DNA of 64,000 nucleotides from CAVXDY01 sp963721335 (GTDB taxonomy: Bacteria > Actinomycetota > Thermoleophilia > Miltoncostaeales > Miltoncostaeaceae), in the NCBI GenBank assembly GCA_963721335.1, contig CAVRIV010000008.1, positions 372,001 to 436,000 on the forward strand, given 5' to 3'. Both the position numbers and the translations under genes were made by a program. Each line of letters begins with the position of its first letter. Position 1 is the first letter of the stretch. Below are positions 54,839-64,000 of the stretch, one piece after another. The notes beneath the pieces are model-generated. The model was not told the origin of the DNA and searched no databases. It saw only the letters and a program-made list of their open reading frames with translations.

Positions 54839-55218
54839 CCGAGCGCCTGACCACCGATGACCTGGCCCGGCGGGAGGCGCCGGCGGAGGACGACCCCGTC
54901 GTCGACGACGCCGGCGCGGCCGACGACTCCGCCGACGCTGACGTGCCCGAGCCGCAACTGCTCGACGCCGCCGAGAGCCGCGAGCTCGGCGATCGCTGGA
55001 GCGAGATCCAGACCGGCTTCGTCGACGAGCCGCGCCGCGCGGTGGAGGAGGCCGACGCCCTGGTGGCCGATCTGATGCAGCGCCTGGCCGAGTCGTTCTC
55101 CCGGGAGCGGCAGGCGCTGGAGGGCCAGTGGGACCGCGGGGACGACGTCTCCACGGAGGACCTCCGGATCGCTCTGCAGCGGTACCGGTCGTTCTTCGAC
55201 CGTCTGCTGGCGGCCTGA
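54835..55218 (+). CDS. soluble paralogue of the preceding protein
   Basis: 127 residues, overlapping the previous gene by four bases (ATGA). An acidic N-terminus (AEDDPVVDDAGAADDSADAD) precedes LGDRWSEIQTGFVDEPRRAV, EEADALVADLMQRLAESFSR and LRIALQRYRSFFDRLLAA, clearly the same domain as residues 80-180 of its neighbour but without a membrane helix. The pair looks like a duplicated domain with one membrane and one cytosolic form. Confidence 0.78.
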   Translation: MTERLTTDDLARREAPAEDDPVVDDAGAADDSADADVPEPQLLDAAESRELGDRWSEIQTGFVDEPRRAVEEADALVADLMQRLAESFSRERQALEGQWDRGDDVSTEDLRIALQRYRSFFDRLLAA

Positions 55219-55236
55219 GCCGCCGACGGGCCCGGC

Positions 55237-55848
55237 CTACGCTGCGGCGTCGGCCGGGCCCCGCGCGGCCGTCTCGGGGCGACCCGGGGCGGCGCCGAAC
55301 GCGATCAACCGCGGGCGGTCATCCAGGTCGATGACGGTCAGGCTCGCCGTCGGCACCGGCACGAGGTGACTCCGCGACAGCCCCGTGAACACCTCGCAGC
55401 AGGTGCGTATCGGCCCCCCATGGGTCACCACCAACGCGGTCCGGACGCCGTCGGCGAGAAGCGCGCGGGCGGCCACGGCGACACGCTCGCGCGCCGCCTC
55501 CCACGGCTCCCCGCCGGGCGGGGTGTGGGCGTGCTCCAGCCAGCTCCGGTAGGCGTCGGGGTCCTCGGCGATCAGCTCGCGGACCAGACGGCCGCTCCAG
55601 CGGCCGACGTCCGACTCGCGCCAGCGCCGGTCGAGGACGGCGTCGGGACGGCCGATCAGCTCCGCCGTCTCGCGTGCCCTCGTGAGGTCCGAGGTGACGA
55701 CGGCGTCGGGGGCCAGCCCGTCCAGCAGGGTCCGCAGGGACAGGGCCTGGCGCCGGCCCTCGTCGCTGAGCGGGGGGTCGGCCTGGCCCTGCATCCGCCA
55801 CTCGGCGTTCCAGGTCGACTCCCCGTGGCGCACCAGCGCGAGCAGCAC
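55237..55848 (-). CDS. histidine phosphatase / phosphoglycerate mutase family
   Basis: 203-residue enzyme of the histidine phosphatase superfamily. Phospho-histidine motif LALVRHGESTWN at the N-terminus, then GQADPPLSDEGRRQALSLRT, VVTSDLTRARETAELIG, RRWRESDVGRWSGR and the second catalytic histidine in ALVVTHGGPIRT. GTG at 55848 used. The substrate may be a small phosphate ester; it is not a clear phosphoglycerate mutase. Confidence 0.9.
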   Translation of the reverse strand: MLLALVRHGESTWNAEWRMQGQADPPLSDEGRRQALSLRTLLDGLAPDAVVTSDLTRARETAELIGRPDAVLDRRWRESDVGRWSGRLVRELIAEDPDAYRSWLEHAHTPPGGEPWEAARERVAVAARALLADGVRTALVVTHGGPIRTCCEVFTGLSRSHLVPVPTASLTVIDLDDRPRLIAFGAAPGRPETAARGPADAAA

Positions 55849-55989
55849 GGCCGGGAACCATACGGGCCGGGCGGCATTGGCCGGACCGGCCGCGCTCTTC
55901 CAGGACGCTAGGTTCGACCGGACCGCTCGGGCGGCATGCGCGGCGTCGGCCCCGCGGCGTCCGGGCGGCGTTGACGAAGGAGGTGGGAG

Positions 55990-56616
55990 ATGCCGAAGAA
56001 CCGCGCGGTGGCGGCGATCGCCGCGCTCTGCCTGCTCGGGGCAGTCGCGGCCGTGGCGCTGGGAGGCACGCAGGACGGTCCGGGCGACCTCTCGGCGATC
56101 CAGCGCGACACGACGGCGCTCCGCGCCGCCCTGGCCAGCCGGCAGCACGGCCTCAAGGAGATCAAGCGCGAGGTGAGGGCCATCGAAGGGGACCTGGCAG
56201 GCCTCCAGGTCTCCGTGCAGGTGGACGAGCGGGCATGCGCGGGAGTCTCGGTCCAGTGCGGCGACGGAGGTACGGGGCACACCTTCGCGCCCGCCGGCCC
56301 CACGAACCACAACCCGGTGGTCGTCGCGGTGCTCGTGACCCGCAACGGCGCCCCGCGCGCGGGCCTCCCCTCGGCGGCGTTCGACGTCAGCGACAAGTTC
56401 GTCCCGGCCGGTGGGGCGGGGTTCGTCCGCTGCCCCGCGGGCGGCACGGGCTGCGCGCCGCCGACCTTCCAGGACGGGGGCGACGGCACGTACCTGCTCT
56501 GGGTCCATCCGGGCGCGGCCGGCGCGAACTGGAAGTCCGGGTCGTACTTCGGCCGGGTCACGGTCACCGACCCCGCGGGGCGCAAGGGGAGCGCACTGGT
56601 GGAGATCGTGATCTGA
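55990..56616 (+). CDS. secreted hypothetical protein
   Basis: 208 residues with a signal peptide (MPKNRAVAAIAALCLLGAVA...ALGGTQ), a short coiled coil (LASRQHGLKEIKREVRAIEG), and a beta-rich domain with four cysteines (ERACAGVSVQCGDGG; RCPAGGTGCAPP) ending in an Ig-like GTYLLWVHPG...GRVTVTDPAGRKGSALVEI pattern. Family not recognised. ATG follows GGAGGTGGGAG. Confidence 0.72.
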   Translation: MPKNRAVAAIAALCLLGAVAAVALGGTQDGPGDLSAIQRDTTALRAALASRQHGLKEIKREVRAIEGDLAGLQVSVQVDERACAGVSVQCGDGGTGHTFAPAGPTNHNPVVVAVLVTRNGAPRAGLPSAAFDVSDKFVPAGGAGFVRCPAGGTGCAPPTFQDGGDGTYLLWVHPGAAGANWKSGSYFGRVTVTDPAGRKGSALVEIVI

Positions 56617-56691
56617 GCGGGCGCAGGCGGATGCCGGCCGATGAGAGACGGCCGGCATCCGCTCCGCCACCCCGTCGCATAAGGTGCCCCG

Positions 56692-57382
56692 GTGATCGCC
56701 GTGTGCGTCTCGGGAGCCGCGGGCCGGATGGGCCGCGCGGTGGTGGGGGCCGTCGAGAGCCAGGCCGACATGCGGGTGGCCGCGTCGGTCGACCCGGCGC
56801 TCGGACCGGGCGAGGGGGTCTACGCGGACCTGGGCGCCGCGCTCGCCGGCGCGGGCCCCGACGTGCTGGTCGACTTCACGCGCCCCGAGGCGGTCTTCGC
56901 CAATGCGGGAGCGGCGCTCGCGGCGGGGGTGCACGCCGTCATCGGCACCACCGGTCTCACGCCCGAGCAGGTCGAGGAGCTGCGCGCGCTGGCCGAGGCG
57001 GGGGCCGCCAACGCGGTGATCGCCCCCAACTTCGCGGTGGGCGCCGTGCTGATGATGCGCTTCGCCGCCGAGGCGTCGCGCCACATGCCGCGCGCGGAGA
57101 TCGTCGAGCTGCACCACGACGGCAAGCTCGACGCCCCCTCGGGCACCGCTCTCCGCACGGCGGGCCTGATGGAGGGCGAGGTGCCGATCCACTCCGTGCG
57201 CCTGCCGGGGCTGGTGGCGCACCAGGAGGTGATCCTGGGCGGGGTCGGCGAGACGCTCACCATCCGCCACGACTCGCTCTCGCGTGAGAGCTTCATGCCG
57301 GGAGTGATCATGGCCGTGCGCGCGGTGGCGGACCGGCCCGGGCTGACGGTCGGCCTCGAGCCGATCCTCTTCGCGCGACTGA
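56692..57382 (+). CDS. dapB: dihydrodipicolinate reductase (reads into pyc)
   Basis: Lysine/diaminopimelate pathway, reduces dihydrodipicolinate. About 229 residues. VCVSGAAGRMGRAVVGAVES (NAD(P)-binding), VLVDFTRPEAVFANAG, VIGTTGLTPEQVEEL, NFAVGAVLMMRFAAEA, LHHDGKLDAPSGTA (catalytic His and Lys), and the end PGLTVGLEPIL. The frame does not stop but passes in phase into pyruvate carboxylase. Removing one base from TTCGCGCGACTGATG gives FAD and a TGA overlapping the pyc ATG; the span 691 = 3x230+1 fits that. Start GTG 56692. Confidence 0.9.
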
Positions 57383-60300
57383 TGCCGCGGCGCATCCGCA
57401 AGCTCCTGGTGGCGAACCGGAGCGAGATCGCCATCCGGGTCTTCCGCGCGGCCACCGAGCTGGGCCTGCGGACGGTGGCGATCTACTCGCTCGAGGACCG
57501 CTTCGCGCTGCACCGCTTCAAGGCCGACGAGGCCTACCAGGTGGGCAAGGGCGCGGAGCCGGTGCGCGCCTACCTCGGCATCGAGGAGATCGTTCGCGTG
57601 GCCCGCGGGTGCGGGGCCGACGCCATCCACCCGGGCTACGGGTTCCTGGCCGAGAACCCGGAGCTGGCCGACGCCTGCGTGCGCGAGGGGCTCGTCTGGA
57701 TCGGGCCGCCGCGCATGGTGATGGAGCGTCTCGGCAACAAGGTCGAGGCGCGGGCCCTGGCCGAGCGCGCCGGCGTGCCGGTGATGCCGGCCACCGGGGC
57801 CCTCCCCGACGACCCCGCCGCGGCGCGGCGGCTGGCCGACGAGGTGGGCTTCCCCCTGATGGTGAAGGCGAGCTGGGGCGGCGGCGGGCGCGGCATGCGG
57901 ATGGTCCACGACCCGGCGGAGCTGGAGGATGCCGTGGAGGCCGGCCGGCGCGAGGCCAAGGCCGCCTTCGGCAACGACGAGGTCTTCCTGGAGCGCCTGG
58001 TCGAGCGCGCCTGGCACATCGAGGTGCAGATCCTGGCCGACCGGCAGGGCAACGTCGTGCACCTGCTCGAGCGCGACTGCACCGTGCAGCGGCGCCACCA
58101 GAAGGTGGTGGAGATCGCACCCTCCCCGCGCCTCGACCCGGCCGTGCGGGACGCCATCTGCGATGCCGCCGTGCGCCTGATGCAGCGAGGCCCGCTACCA
58201 GTGCGCGGGGACCGTCGAGTTCCTGATGGACGCGGAGACCGGCGACTTCTTCTTCATCGAGGTCAACCCGCGCATCCAGGTCGAGCACACGGTCACCGAG
58301 GTGGTGACCGGGATCGACATCGTGAAGGCCCAGATCGCCATCTCCCAGGGCGCGGAGATCGGCACCCCCGAGAGCGGGGTCCCGCCGCAGGACGAGATCG
58401 CGGCACGCGGGTCGGCGATGCAGTGCCGCATCACCACCGAGGACCCGGACAACCACTTCATCCCCGACTACGGGCGCATCAGCGCCTACCGCGAGGCCAC
58501 CGGCTTCGGCATCCGGCTGGACGGCGGCACGGCCTACTCGTCGGCGGTCATCACCCCCTTCTACGACTCCCTGCTCGAGAAGGTCACGGCCTGGGCGCCC
58601 AGCCACGAGGAGTGCATCCGGCGGATGGAGCGGGCGCTGCGCGAGTTCCGCATCCGGGGCGTGAAGACCAACCTGCCCTTCCTCGAGGCGCTGATCACGC
58701 ACCGGTCGTTCCGGGCGGGCGACTACACCACGCGCTTCGTCGACGAGACGCCGGAGCTGTTCCGCTTCCGCCCGCGGCGCGACCGCGCGACGCGCCTGCT
58801 CTCGTTCATCGGCGAGGTCCTGGTGAACGGGAACCCCGAGGCCGTGGACCGGCCGGTGCCCACCCACATGCCGGTGCCCCAGATCCCCGCGGTGGCGCCG
58901 CGGCCCGAGGAGCCCACCGGCAGCCGGGACCGCCTGCGGGAGCTCGGGCCGGCCGGGTTCGCCTCGTGGATGCGCGCGCAGGAGCGGCTGCTCGTGACGG
59001 ACACCACCTTCCGCGACGCGCACCAGTCGCTGCTCGCGACGCGCTTCCGCACGCACGACCTGCTGGGCCCCGCCGCCTACTACGCGCGCCACCTGCCCGA
59101 CCTGCTGTCGCTCGAGGCGTGGGGCGGGGCGACCTTCGACGTGGCGATGCGGTTCCTGAAGGAGGACCCGTGGGACCGCCTCGCCCAGCTGCGCGAGGCC
59201 GTGCCCAACGTGCTGCTCCAGATGCTGCTGCGGGCCTCGAACGCGGTCGGCTACACGAACTACCCGGACAACGTCGTGCGCTACTTCGTGGCCCAGGCGG
59301 CCGACGCCGGCATCGACCTCTTCCGGGTCTTCGACAGCCTCAACTGGGTCGAGAACATGCGCGTGGCGATGGACGCGGTGCTCGAGTCGGGGATGCTCCT
59401 GGAGGCGGCCATCTGCTACACGGGCGACCTCACCGACCCGTCGCGCGACAAGTACGACCTCGCCTACTACGTGGACATGGCGCGCCGGCTCGAGGCCGCC
59501 GGCGCCCACGTGATCGGCATCAAGGACATGGCGGGGCTCTGCAAGCCCGAGGCCGCCCGGATGCTCGTGACCGCGCTGCGCGAGGAGACCGGGCTGCCCG
59601 TGCACTTCCACACCCACGACACGTCGGGCGCGGCGGCCGCGTCGGTGCTGGCCGCGTCGGCGGCCGGCGTGGATGCGGTGGACCTCGCGATGGACCCCAT
59701 GAGCGGCCTCACCTCCCAGCCGAACCTGGGATCGGTCGTCGAGGCGCTGCGCGGGAGCCCGCGCGACACGGGCCTCCCACGGGAGGAGCTCGCCGTCGTG
59801 GCGAGCTACTGGGAGGCCGTGCGCGCCGCGTACGCGGGCTTCGAGAGCGACATGCGCGCGGGCGCCGCCGAGGTCTACGAGCACGAGATGCCCGGCGGCC
59901 AGTACACGAACCTGCGCCAGCAGGCGCGCGCCCTCGGCATCGAGTCGCGCTGGCGCGAGGTGGCCAAGGCCTACGCGGCGGTCAACCGGATGTTCGGCGA
60001 CATCGTGAAGGTGACCCCCACCTCGAAGGTCGTGGGCGATCTCGCGGTCTTCATGGTCACCAACGACCTGACCCCCGAGGAGGTGCTGGACCCCGATCGC
60101 GCGATCGCGTTCCCCGACTCGGTGGTGGAGTACTTCCACGGGGACCTGGGCCAGCCGTACGGCGGCTTCCCGGAGGCGCTCCAGGCGAAGGTGCTGAAGG
60201 GGGAGGAGCCGCTCACCGTCCGGCCCGGCGAGGCGCTCCGGCCGGTCGACCTGGACTCCACGCGCGCGGAGGTGGAGAAGAAGGTGCGCCGCCGGGTCAC

Positions 60301-60907
60301 CGATCCCGAGCTGGCCGGCTACCTGATGTACCCGAAGGTCTTCGTCGACTTCGCCGAGCACCAGCGCACCTACGGCGACGTGAGCGCTCTGCCCACGCCG
60401 GTCTTCCTCTACGGCCTGCCCCGCGACGACGAGCTGTTCGTCGACATCGAGAAGGGGAAGACCCTGGTCATCCGCTTCCTGGCGATCGGCGAGGCCGACG
60501 AGGAGGGGCGGCGCACGATCTTCTTCGAGCTCAACGGCCAGCCGCGCGAGGTGAAGGTGGTCGACCGGTCGGTGGCCCCCACGGGGGCGGTCAAGCGCAT
60601 GGCCGACGAGAGCGACCCCGGCCACGTCGCGGCGCCCATGCCCGGCCTGGTGGTGGCCGTGCCGGTGCGCGAGGGGGACGTCGTGACCCGGGGCATGCGC
60701 CTGCTGTCGATCGAGGCGATGAAGATGGAGACCGGGGTGTTCGCGGACCGCGAGGGCACCGTGATCGAGGTCCTCGTGGCCGCCGGCACCCAGGTCGACA
60801 CCAAGCAGCTCCTGATGGTGATCGGCGAGCCGGGCGACGGTGCCGAGGATCCCGAGGAGGGCGCCGGCGACGAGCCCGGCGAGGAGCCCGGCGAGGCCGA
60901 GGGCTGA
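57382..60907 (+). CDS. pyc: pyruvate carboxylase, frame broken
   Basis: Anaplerotic biotin enzyme making oxaloacetate from pyruvate. About 1175 residues. Biotin carboxylase: IRKLLVANRSEIAIRVFRAA, VKASWGGGGRGMRMV, ERDCTVQRRHQKVVEIAPSP, FFFIEVNPRIQVEHTVTEVV; carboxyltransferase: TDTTFRDAHQSLLATRFRTH, GIKDMAGLCKP, HFHTHDTSGAAAASVLAA; C-terminal biotinyl domain with the target lysine in SIEAMKMETGVF. The frame breaks near 58188: removing one A from ATGCAGCGAGG gives MREARYQCAGTVEFLMD. The span is 3x1175+1. Probably co-transcribed with dapB. Confidence 0.94.
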
Positions 60908-60950
60908 CGGGTCCCGCTGGTACGATCGCCCCAGTCGAGGGAGGTGCCGG

Positions 60951-61355
60951 ATGAGCGGGTGGAGCAGGGTCGCGCATGGTGACATCGAGGAGCGCGAGCG
61001 CCGCGGGGGCGGGGCGTCGTCGCGCGACGTCGCCGGATCGGTCGGCGCCGAGAACATGACGCTGCGGGTGTGGCGCTACGGGCCCGGCCACGCGATGGCC
61101 TACCACCGCCACGGGAACCAGGAGGAGGTCTACCAGCTCATCTCCGGCGGCCCGCAGGAGGTCATGGTCGAGGGCGAGGTCGTCGCGGTGCAGGACGGCG
61201 ACTGGCTGCGCTTCTCCAAGGACACCCCGCGCCGCATCCAGAACAACAGCGACCGCGAGGCCGTCTGGCTCACCATCGGGGCGCCCCCCGGGCCCGGCAT
61301 CACCGACGGCATCCGGCTCGACCCCGAGACCGGCGAGGAGATCCCACGCACGTGA
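60951..61355 (+). CDS. single-domain cupin protein
   Basis: 134-residue cupin. Motif 1 YGPGHAMAYHRHGNQEEVYQ provides two histidines and a glutamate; motif 2 is AVQDGDWLRFSKDTPRRIQN, where a histidine is usual but Arg is present. Ends with LDPETGEEIPR. ATG follows GGGAGGTG. A TACGAT box lies 25 bases upstream. Function unknown. Confidence 0.83.
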   Translation: MSGWSRVAHGDIEERERRGGGASSRDVAGSVGAENMTLRVWRYGPGHAMAYHRHGNQEEVYQLISGGPQEVMVEGEVVAVQDGDWLRFSKDTPRRIQNNSDREAVWLTIGAPPGPGITDGIRLDPETGEEIPRT

Positions 61356-61374
61356 CGCCGGCGGACCACTAGTC

Positions 61375-61905
61375 ATGGGCCCCCGCCTCATCGCACTGGC
61401 CCTCCTCCTGGCGAAGCGCCAGGGGCCGGCGGTCGCCGCCCTCCTGATGCGGCGGGCGCAGGCGTGGCTCGAGGACCCCGCCAACGAGGCGAGCCGCCAG
61501 GCGCTCCTCGACACCCTGCGCTCCTCGGCCGAGAAGGCCGGCGGGGCGGCGGGGCGGCTCAGCTCGCGCGTGGCCCGCGAGGTCGAGCGCCGGCGCGTCT
61601 CGGTGGGCGCCTGGGAGCGCGACCTGATGATGCTGCGCTACGAGATCGCCGACATGGCCCCCGGGCCGGTGCGCGAGGCCGCGCTCAACGCGTACGGCGC
61701 TCAGGCCCGCGCCGGGGTGCACCTGATCGCCACCGCCAAGCGCCAGGACGAGGCGCGCCGCGGGGTGGAGGCGGCGCTGGTCGCCGAGCAGCGCATGCTG
61801 CGCCGCGAGCGGCTGTCGAACGACGAGCGCGAGCAGGCGCTCTCCGCGGTGGCCGAGGCCCTGCACGCGTGCGCCGCGACGGTCCCGGAGCTGGCCCGAG
61901 GATGA
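61375..61905 (+). CDS. hypothetical helical protein
   Basis: 176 residues, mostly alpha-helical and basic, no family recognised. An N-terminal amphipathic stretch (LIALALLLAKRQGPAVAALL) could associate with membrane; then EKAGGAAGRLSSRVAREVER, LMMLRYEIADMAPGPVREAA and QRMLRRERLSNDEREQALSA. Its stop overlaps the following oxidoreductase start (ATGA). Confidence 0.6.
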   Translation: MGPRLIALALLLAKRQGPAVAALLMRRAQAWLEDPANEASRQALLDTLRSSAEKAGGAAGRLSSRVAREVERRRVSVGAWERDLMMLRYEIADMAPGPVREAALNAYGAQARAGVHLIATAKRQDEARRGVEAALVAEQRMLRRERLSNDEREQALSAVAEALHACAATVPELARG

Positions 61906-62996
61906 GCGAGGGCTACGACGCGATCGTCTGCGGGGGCTCGTTCGGCGGCCTGGCCGCGGCGAGTCAGATCGGCGGCCGCGTGCTGATCATCGACCGTCTG
62001 GAGATCGGTGACGGCGAGACCTCGGCGTCCGCCGTGCCCATGGCGTGCCTGGAGCGCATGGACCTCCTCGACTGCGTGGAGCAGGTCCACCGCGAGATCA
62101 TCATCCACACCCGCCGGCACAGCCAGCGCCTGCGGTTCTTCGACTTCGCCACCTTCGACTACCGGCGCTTCTGCACCGACCTCTTCGAGCGCACGGGCGC
62201 CGACTTCCTGCGGGCCCGAGTCACCGGGGCCGGGGACGGCGTCGTCCACACCACGGAGGGCAGCTTCGAGGCGCCCATCGTCATCGAGGCGGCGGGCTGG
62301 CGCACGTCGGCCCCCAAGGGCCGCGCGGCCCGCCGGGCGCGCGCGCCGCGCAAGAGCTTCGGGGTCGAGGCGCGACAGCCCTACCGCGGCGACGGCCTGC
62401 ACTTCTACGTGGGGCCGAGCAACGGCGGGCGGCGCTTCTACTGGATCTTCCCGGCGGGCGACCACGTGCGCGCGGGCCTCGCCACCTACACGGGCGACTC
62501 CGCGCTGTCCCAGGACCTCGTGAACTTCCTCGACCGGCACGACCTGGGCCAGCCCGGCCACCAGCACGGCGGGTTCTTCACCTCGCGCATGATCGACCCG
62601 ATCCGCGACGGCATGTTCGTGGTGGGCGACGCCGCGGGCCACTGCCTCCCCGTCTCGGGCGAGGGGATCCGGCCGGCGCTGGTCTTCGGCCAGCTCGCGG
62701 GCCGCCTGGCCGAGCGGGTGCGGGTGGGCGAGCTGACCCTCGACCAGGCCCTCTCCCGGTACCGCGGGTACGTCCTCTCGCGACGCCACGGCTACCGGTT
62801 CCTGGACCGGCTGCAGAGCATCCTCAACTGGCTGCCCGACCCCCTGTTCGCCCTCTTCGCGCGCACGATCGGGAGCCGGAAGGTCCTGCCCTGGGCGGTG
62901 GACCGCTACTGGCGGGTCGCCGACCCCGACCTGCTGACCCCCGTGCCCAGCGCGGAGCCCATCCCCATGGTTGCGGGAATCCCGATCGGGATGTGA
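61902..62996 (+). CDS. FAD-dependent oxidoreductase, geranylgeranyl reductase-like
   Basis: 364-residue flavoprotein of the PHBH/GGR group. Dinucleotide motif AIVCGGSFGGLAAASQIGGR, middle segment FYWIFPAGDHVRAGLATYTG, and the FAD motif MFVVGDAAGHCLPVSGEGIR typical of geranylgeranyl reductase-like enzymes. The GxGxxG is GGSFGG. Substrate may be an isoprenoid or quinone-like lipid; undecided. The stop codon is within a 16-bp inverted repeat. Confidence 0.85.
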   Translation: MSEGYDAIVCGGSFGGLAAASQIGGRVLIIDRLEIGDGETSASAVPMACLERMDLLDCVEQVHREIIIHTRRHSQRLRFFDFATFDYRRFCTDLFERTGADFLRARVTGAGDGVVHTTEGSFEAPIVIEAAGWRTSAPKGRAARRARAPRKSFGVEARQPYRGDGLHFYVGPSNGGRRFYWIFPAGDHVRAGLATYTGDSALSQDLVNFLDRHDLGQPGHQHGGFFTSRMIDPIRDGMFVVGDAAGHCLPVSGEGIRPALVFGQLAGRLAERVRVGELTLDQALSRYRGYVLSRRHGYRFLDRLQSILNWLPDPLFALFARTIGSRKVLPWAVDRYWRVADPDLLTPVPSAEPIPMVAGIPIGM

Positions 62997-63079
62997 GAAG
63001 CCGCTCCTGGGGGGCGGGACGCAGCGGCGCCCCCCGGCGCCCGTGGATCCATGCTGCTCTCCCCACATCCCGATCGGGA
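62980..63079. repeat. 16-bp inverted repeat with internal palindromes
   Basis: TCCCGATCGGGATGTG at 62980-62995 and its exact complement CACATCCCGATCGGGA at 63064-63079. Each arm contains the 12-bp palindrome TCCCGATCGGGA. The first arm covers the end of the oxidoreductase gene. It may form a long hairpin (terminator) or be paired regulator sites upstream of the lipoprotein gene. Confidence 0.6.
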
Positions 63080-63100
63080 ACGGCATCCGTACGTGTCGCC

Positions 63101-63497
63101 GTGATCGCGGCCTCTGGCTCTGCTCGCGCCGCTGGCGGGATGCGGGAGCGGGCAGCCGCCCAGGGTGCCCGAGGCACAGCGCGAGGCGATCGAGAGGGCG
63201 TTCGCGCACGACGCCCAGCGACTCTCGCTGCCGGGCGCAGGGTGCTTCAACGTCACGCGGCCGGTCACCCCGGAGACGCGCCGGACGTACGCGCTCCTCG
63301 TGCGCGTGGCCCGGGAGGACCCGGAGGCCGTCATCCCGAACGAGGACGCGCGCGGGGTGAGCCCCACCATCCGGCAGGCGCTGGCCCGGCGTGCCCGCGT
63401 CATCGACGTCTGCCTCTCCCGCTACCCGGAGGCGGACCGGGGCTGGGCCGACCTGTCGCGGGGGATGTGGTCCGCGCTCGCCGAGATGGAGGGCTGA
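63101..63497 (+). CDS. probable lipoprotein, frame broken in signal peptide
   Basis: About 131 residues, no family recognised. Main domain: PEAQREAIERAFAHDAQRLS, TRPVTPETRRTYALLVRVAR and RARVIDVCLSRYPEADRGWA. Upstream of the first in-frame GTG (63165) the same frame reads PLALLAPLAGCGSG, a clear lipobox (LAGC), but it is cut by TGA at 63102 and has no start. With one G removed near 63110, GTG 63101 opens VIAPLALLAPLAGC; the span then is 3x132+1. Two cysteines in the mature domain. Confidence 0.6.
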
Positions 63498-63529
63498 GCT
63501 CGGGACTAGGGTTCACGCGAAGGCAACCG

Positions 63530-64000
63530 TTGGGGGGTCGGCCCCATCCCCGAGGCACCCGAAGGCAGATCCGGGCCGGGCGCGAAACCGCTCCAGCTCA
63601 GCGCGCGCAGGGCGCTCATCACGCTGGTGGCCGCGGCGATCCTGCTCGTCGGCGCGATCGCGCTGATCGGCCACCTCTCCGACTACTCGCGGATCCTGGA
63701 CATCGCGGGGGAGGCGGACCTGCGCTGGCTGGCCGTGTGCGTGGGCGGCGAGATCCTGGCCTACGTGGGGTACATCCTGGCCTACCACGACCTGGCGCGC
63801 GCCCGGGGCGGGCCGCGGATGAGCTACTGGACGGTCTCCCGCGTGGTGGCGCTCGGGTTCGGCGCGACGGCCATCGGCTCCTCCCCCGGCGGGCTGGCGA
63901 TCGATTTCTGGGCCCTTCACCGCGCCGGGGCGCCGGTTCACGAGGCGGCGCGGCGCATCCTCGCTCTGAACACCCTTGAATGGGCGGTCCTGGGCGCCGC
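63530..64000 (+). CDS. LPG-synthase/UPF0104-like membrane protein, partial
   Basis: N-terminal part of a multi-helix membrane protein cut by the window end. Helices LITLVAAAILLVGAIALIG, LAVCVGGEILAYVGYILAYH and VVALGFGATAIGSSPGGLAI are followed by DFWALHRAGAPVHEAARRIL, the pattern of lysylphosphatidylglycerol synthase transmembrane (UPF0104) proteins. The frame has no start codon after its last stop; TTG 63530 becomes the start if the run of six G at 63532-63537 is really five, giving MGVGPIPEAPEG. Substrate or role unknown. Confidence 0.65.

Noticed and set aside
57518..61057. 1179-codon frame antisense to pyruvate carboxylase
   Set aside because: Shadow frame with repeated His/Val/Leu/Gly; no recognised domain.

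Overview
The window is very GC-rich DNA with short or overlapping gene junctions. Gene content and order point to an actinomycete (Actinomycetota): actinobacterial integration host factor mihF followed by gmk and coaBC; a pyrR-pyrB-pyrC-carA-carB operon with a PyrR-binding leader of the mycobacterial translational type; rimP-nusA-ylxR-infB-ylxP-rbfA-nrnA-truB-ribF; rpsO-pnp-M16 peptidase; dapB next to pyruvate carboxylase; and a CGAAC-N4-GTTCG LexA-type box. A deep-branching class such as Thermoleophilia would fit, but that is inference; no rRNA is present.

Region 1, 1 to about 16.9 kb, is accessory and stress-related. It holds the 3' end of a class II fructose-bisphosphate aldolase, two DUF488 proteins, an AlkA-type glycosylase, a STAS protein, a repeat protein beside a 2TM protein, a ferredoxin / cupin-DUF2249 / membrane-peptide cluster divergent from a Cys-containing HTH regulator, a 31-aa Cys-rich peptide, a NarL-type two-component pair, an ECF sigma factor, a PQ-loop protein, a universal stress protein, a GreA-like factor, a cydA remnant, DoxX, transaldolase, an excisionase-like protein and a tyrosine integrase abutting tRNA-Arg(CCG). 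The integrase next to a tRNA suggests an integrated island ending at about 16.9 kb; no second attachment site was found.

Region 2, 16.9-28.6 kb: phosphodiesterase, RNase Z, then the pyrimidine operon (pyrR, pyrB, pyrC, an isochorismatase-like protein, carA, carB), then mihF-gmk-coaBC from a promoter that implies a leaderless transcript. A 162-bp palindromic MITE-like element begins inside the coaBC stop codon.

Region 3, 28.6-38.2 kb: MoxR-DUF58-transglutaminase-TPR cluster, YbjN, Dtd, VOC and LytR_C proteins, a secreted alpha/beta hydrolase without its nucleophilic serine, and a small winged-helix gene behind a LexA-type box. Region 4, 38.2-52.2 kb: rimP to ribF translation and ribosome-maturation operon, an MFS transporter, rpsO, pnp and an M16 peptidase. 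Region 5, 52.2-64 kb: second MFS transporter, small membrane or secreted proteins, histidine phosphatase, dapB and pyruvate carboxylase joined in one frame, a cupin, a FAD oxidoreductase, a lipoprotein and the start of an LPG-synthase-like membrane protein cut by the window end.

Many genes, including carB, pyc, rnz and the moxR, M16 and ferredoxin genes, carry a reading-frame break repairable by removing one base, while motifs on both sides are intact. I read most of these as sequence errors, chiefly +1 insertions, not real pseudogenes. Such genes are annotated over their whole span and the break is stated.
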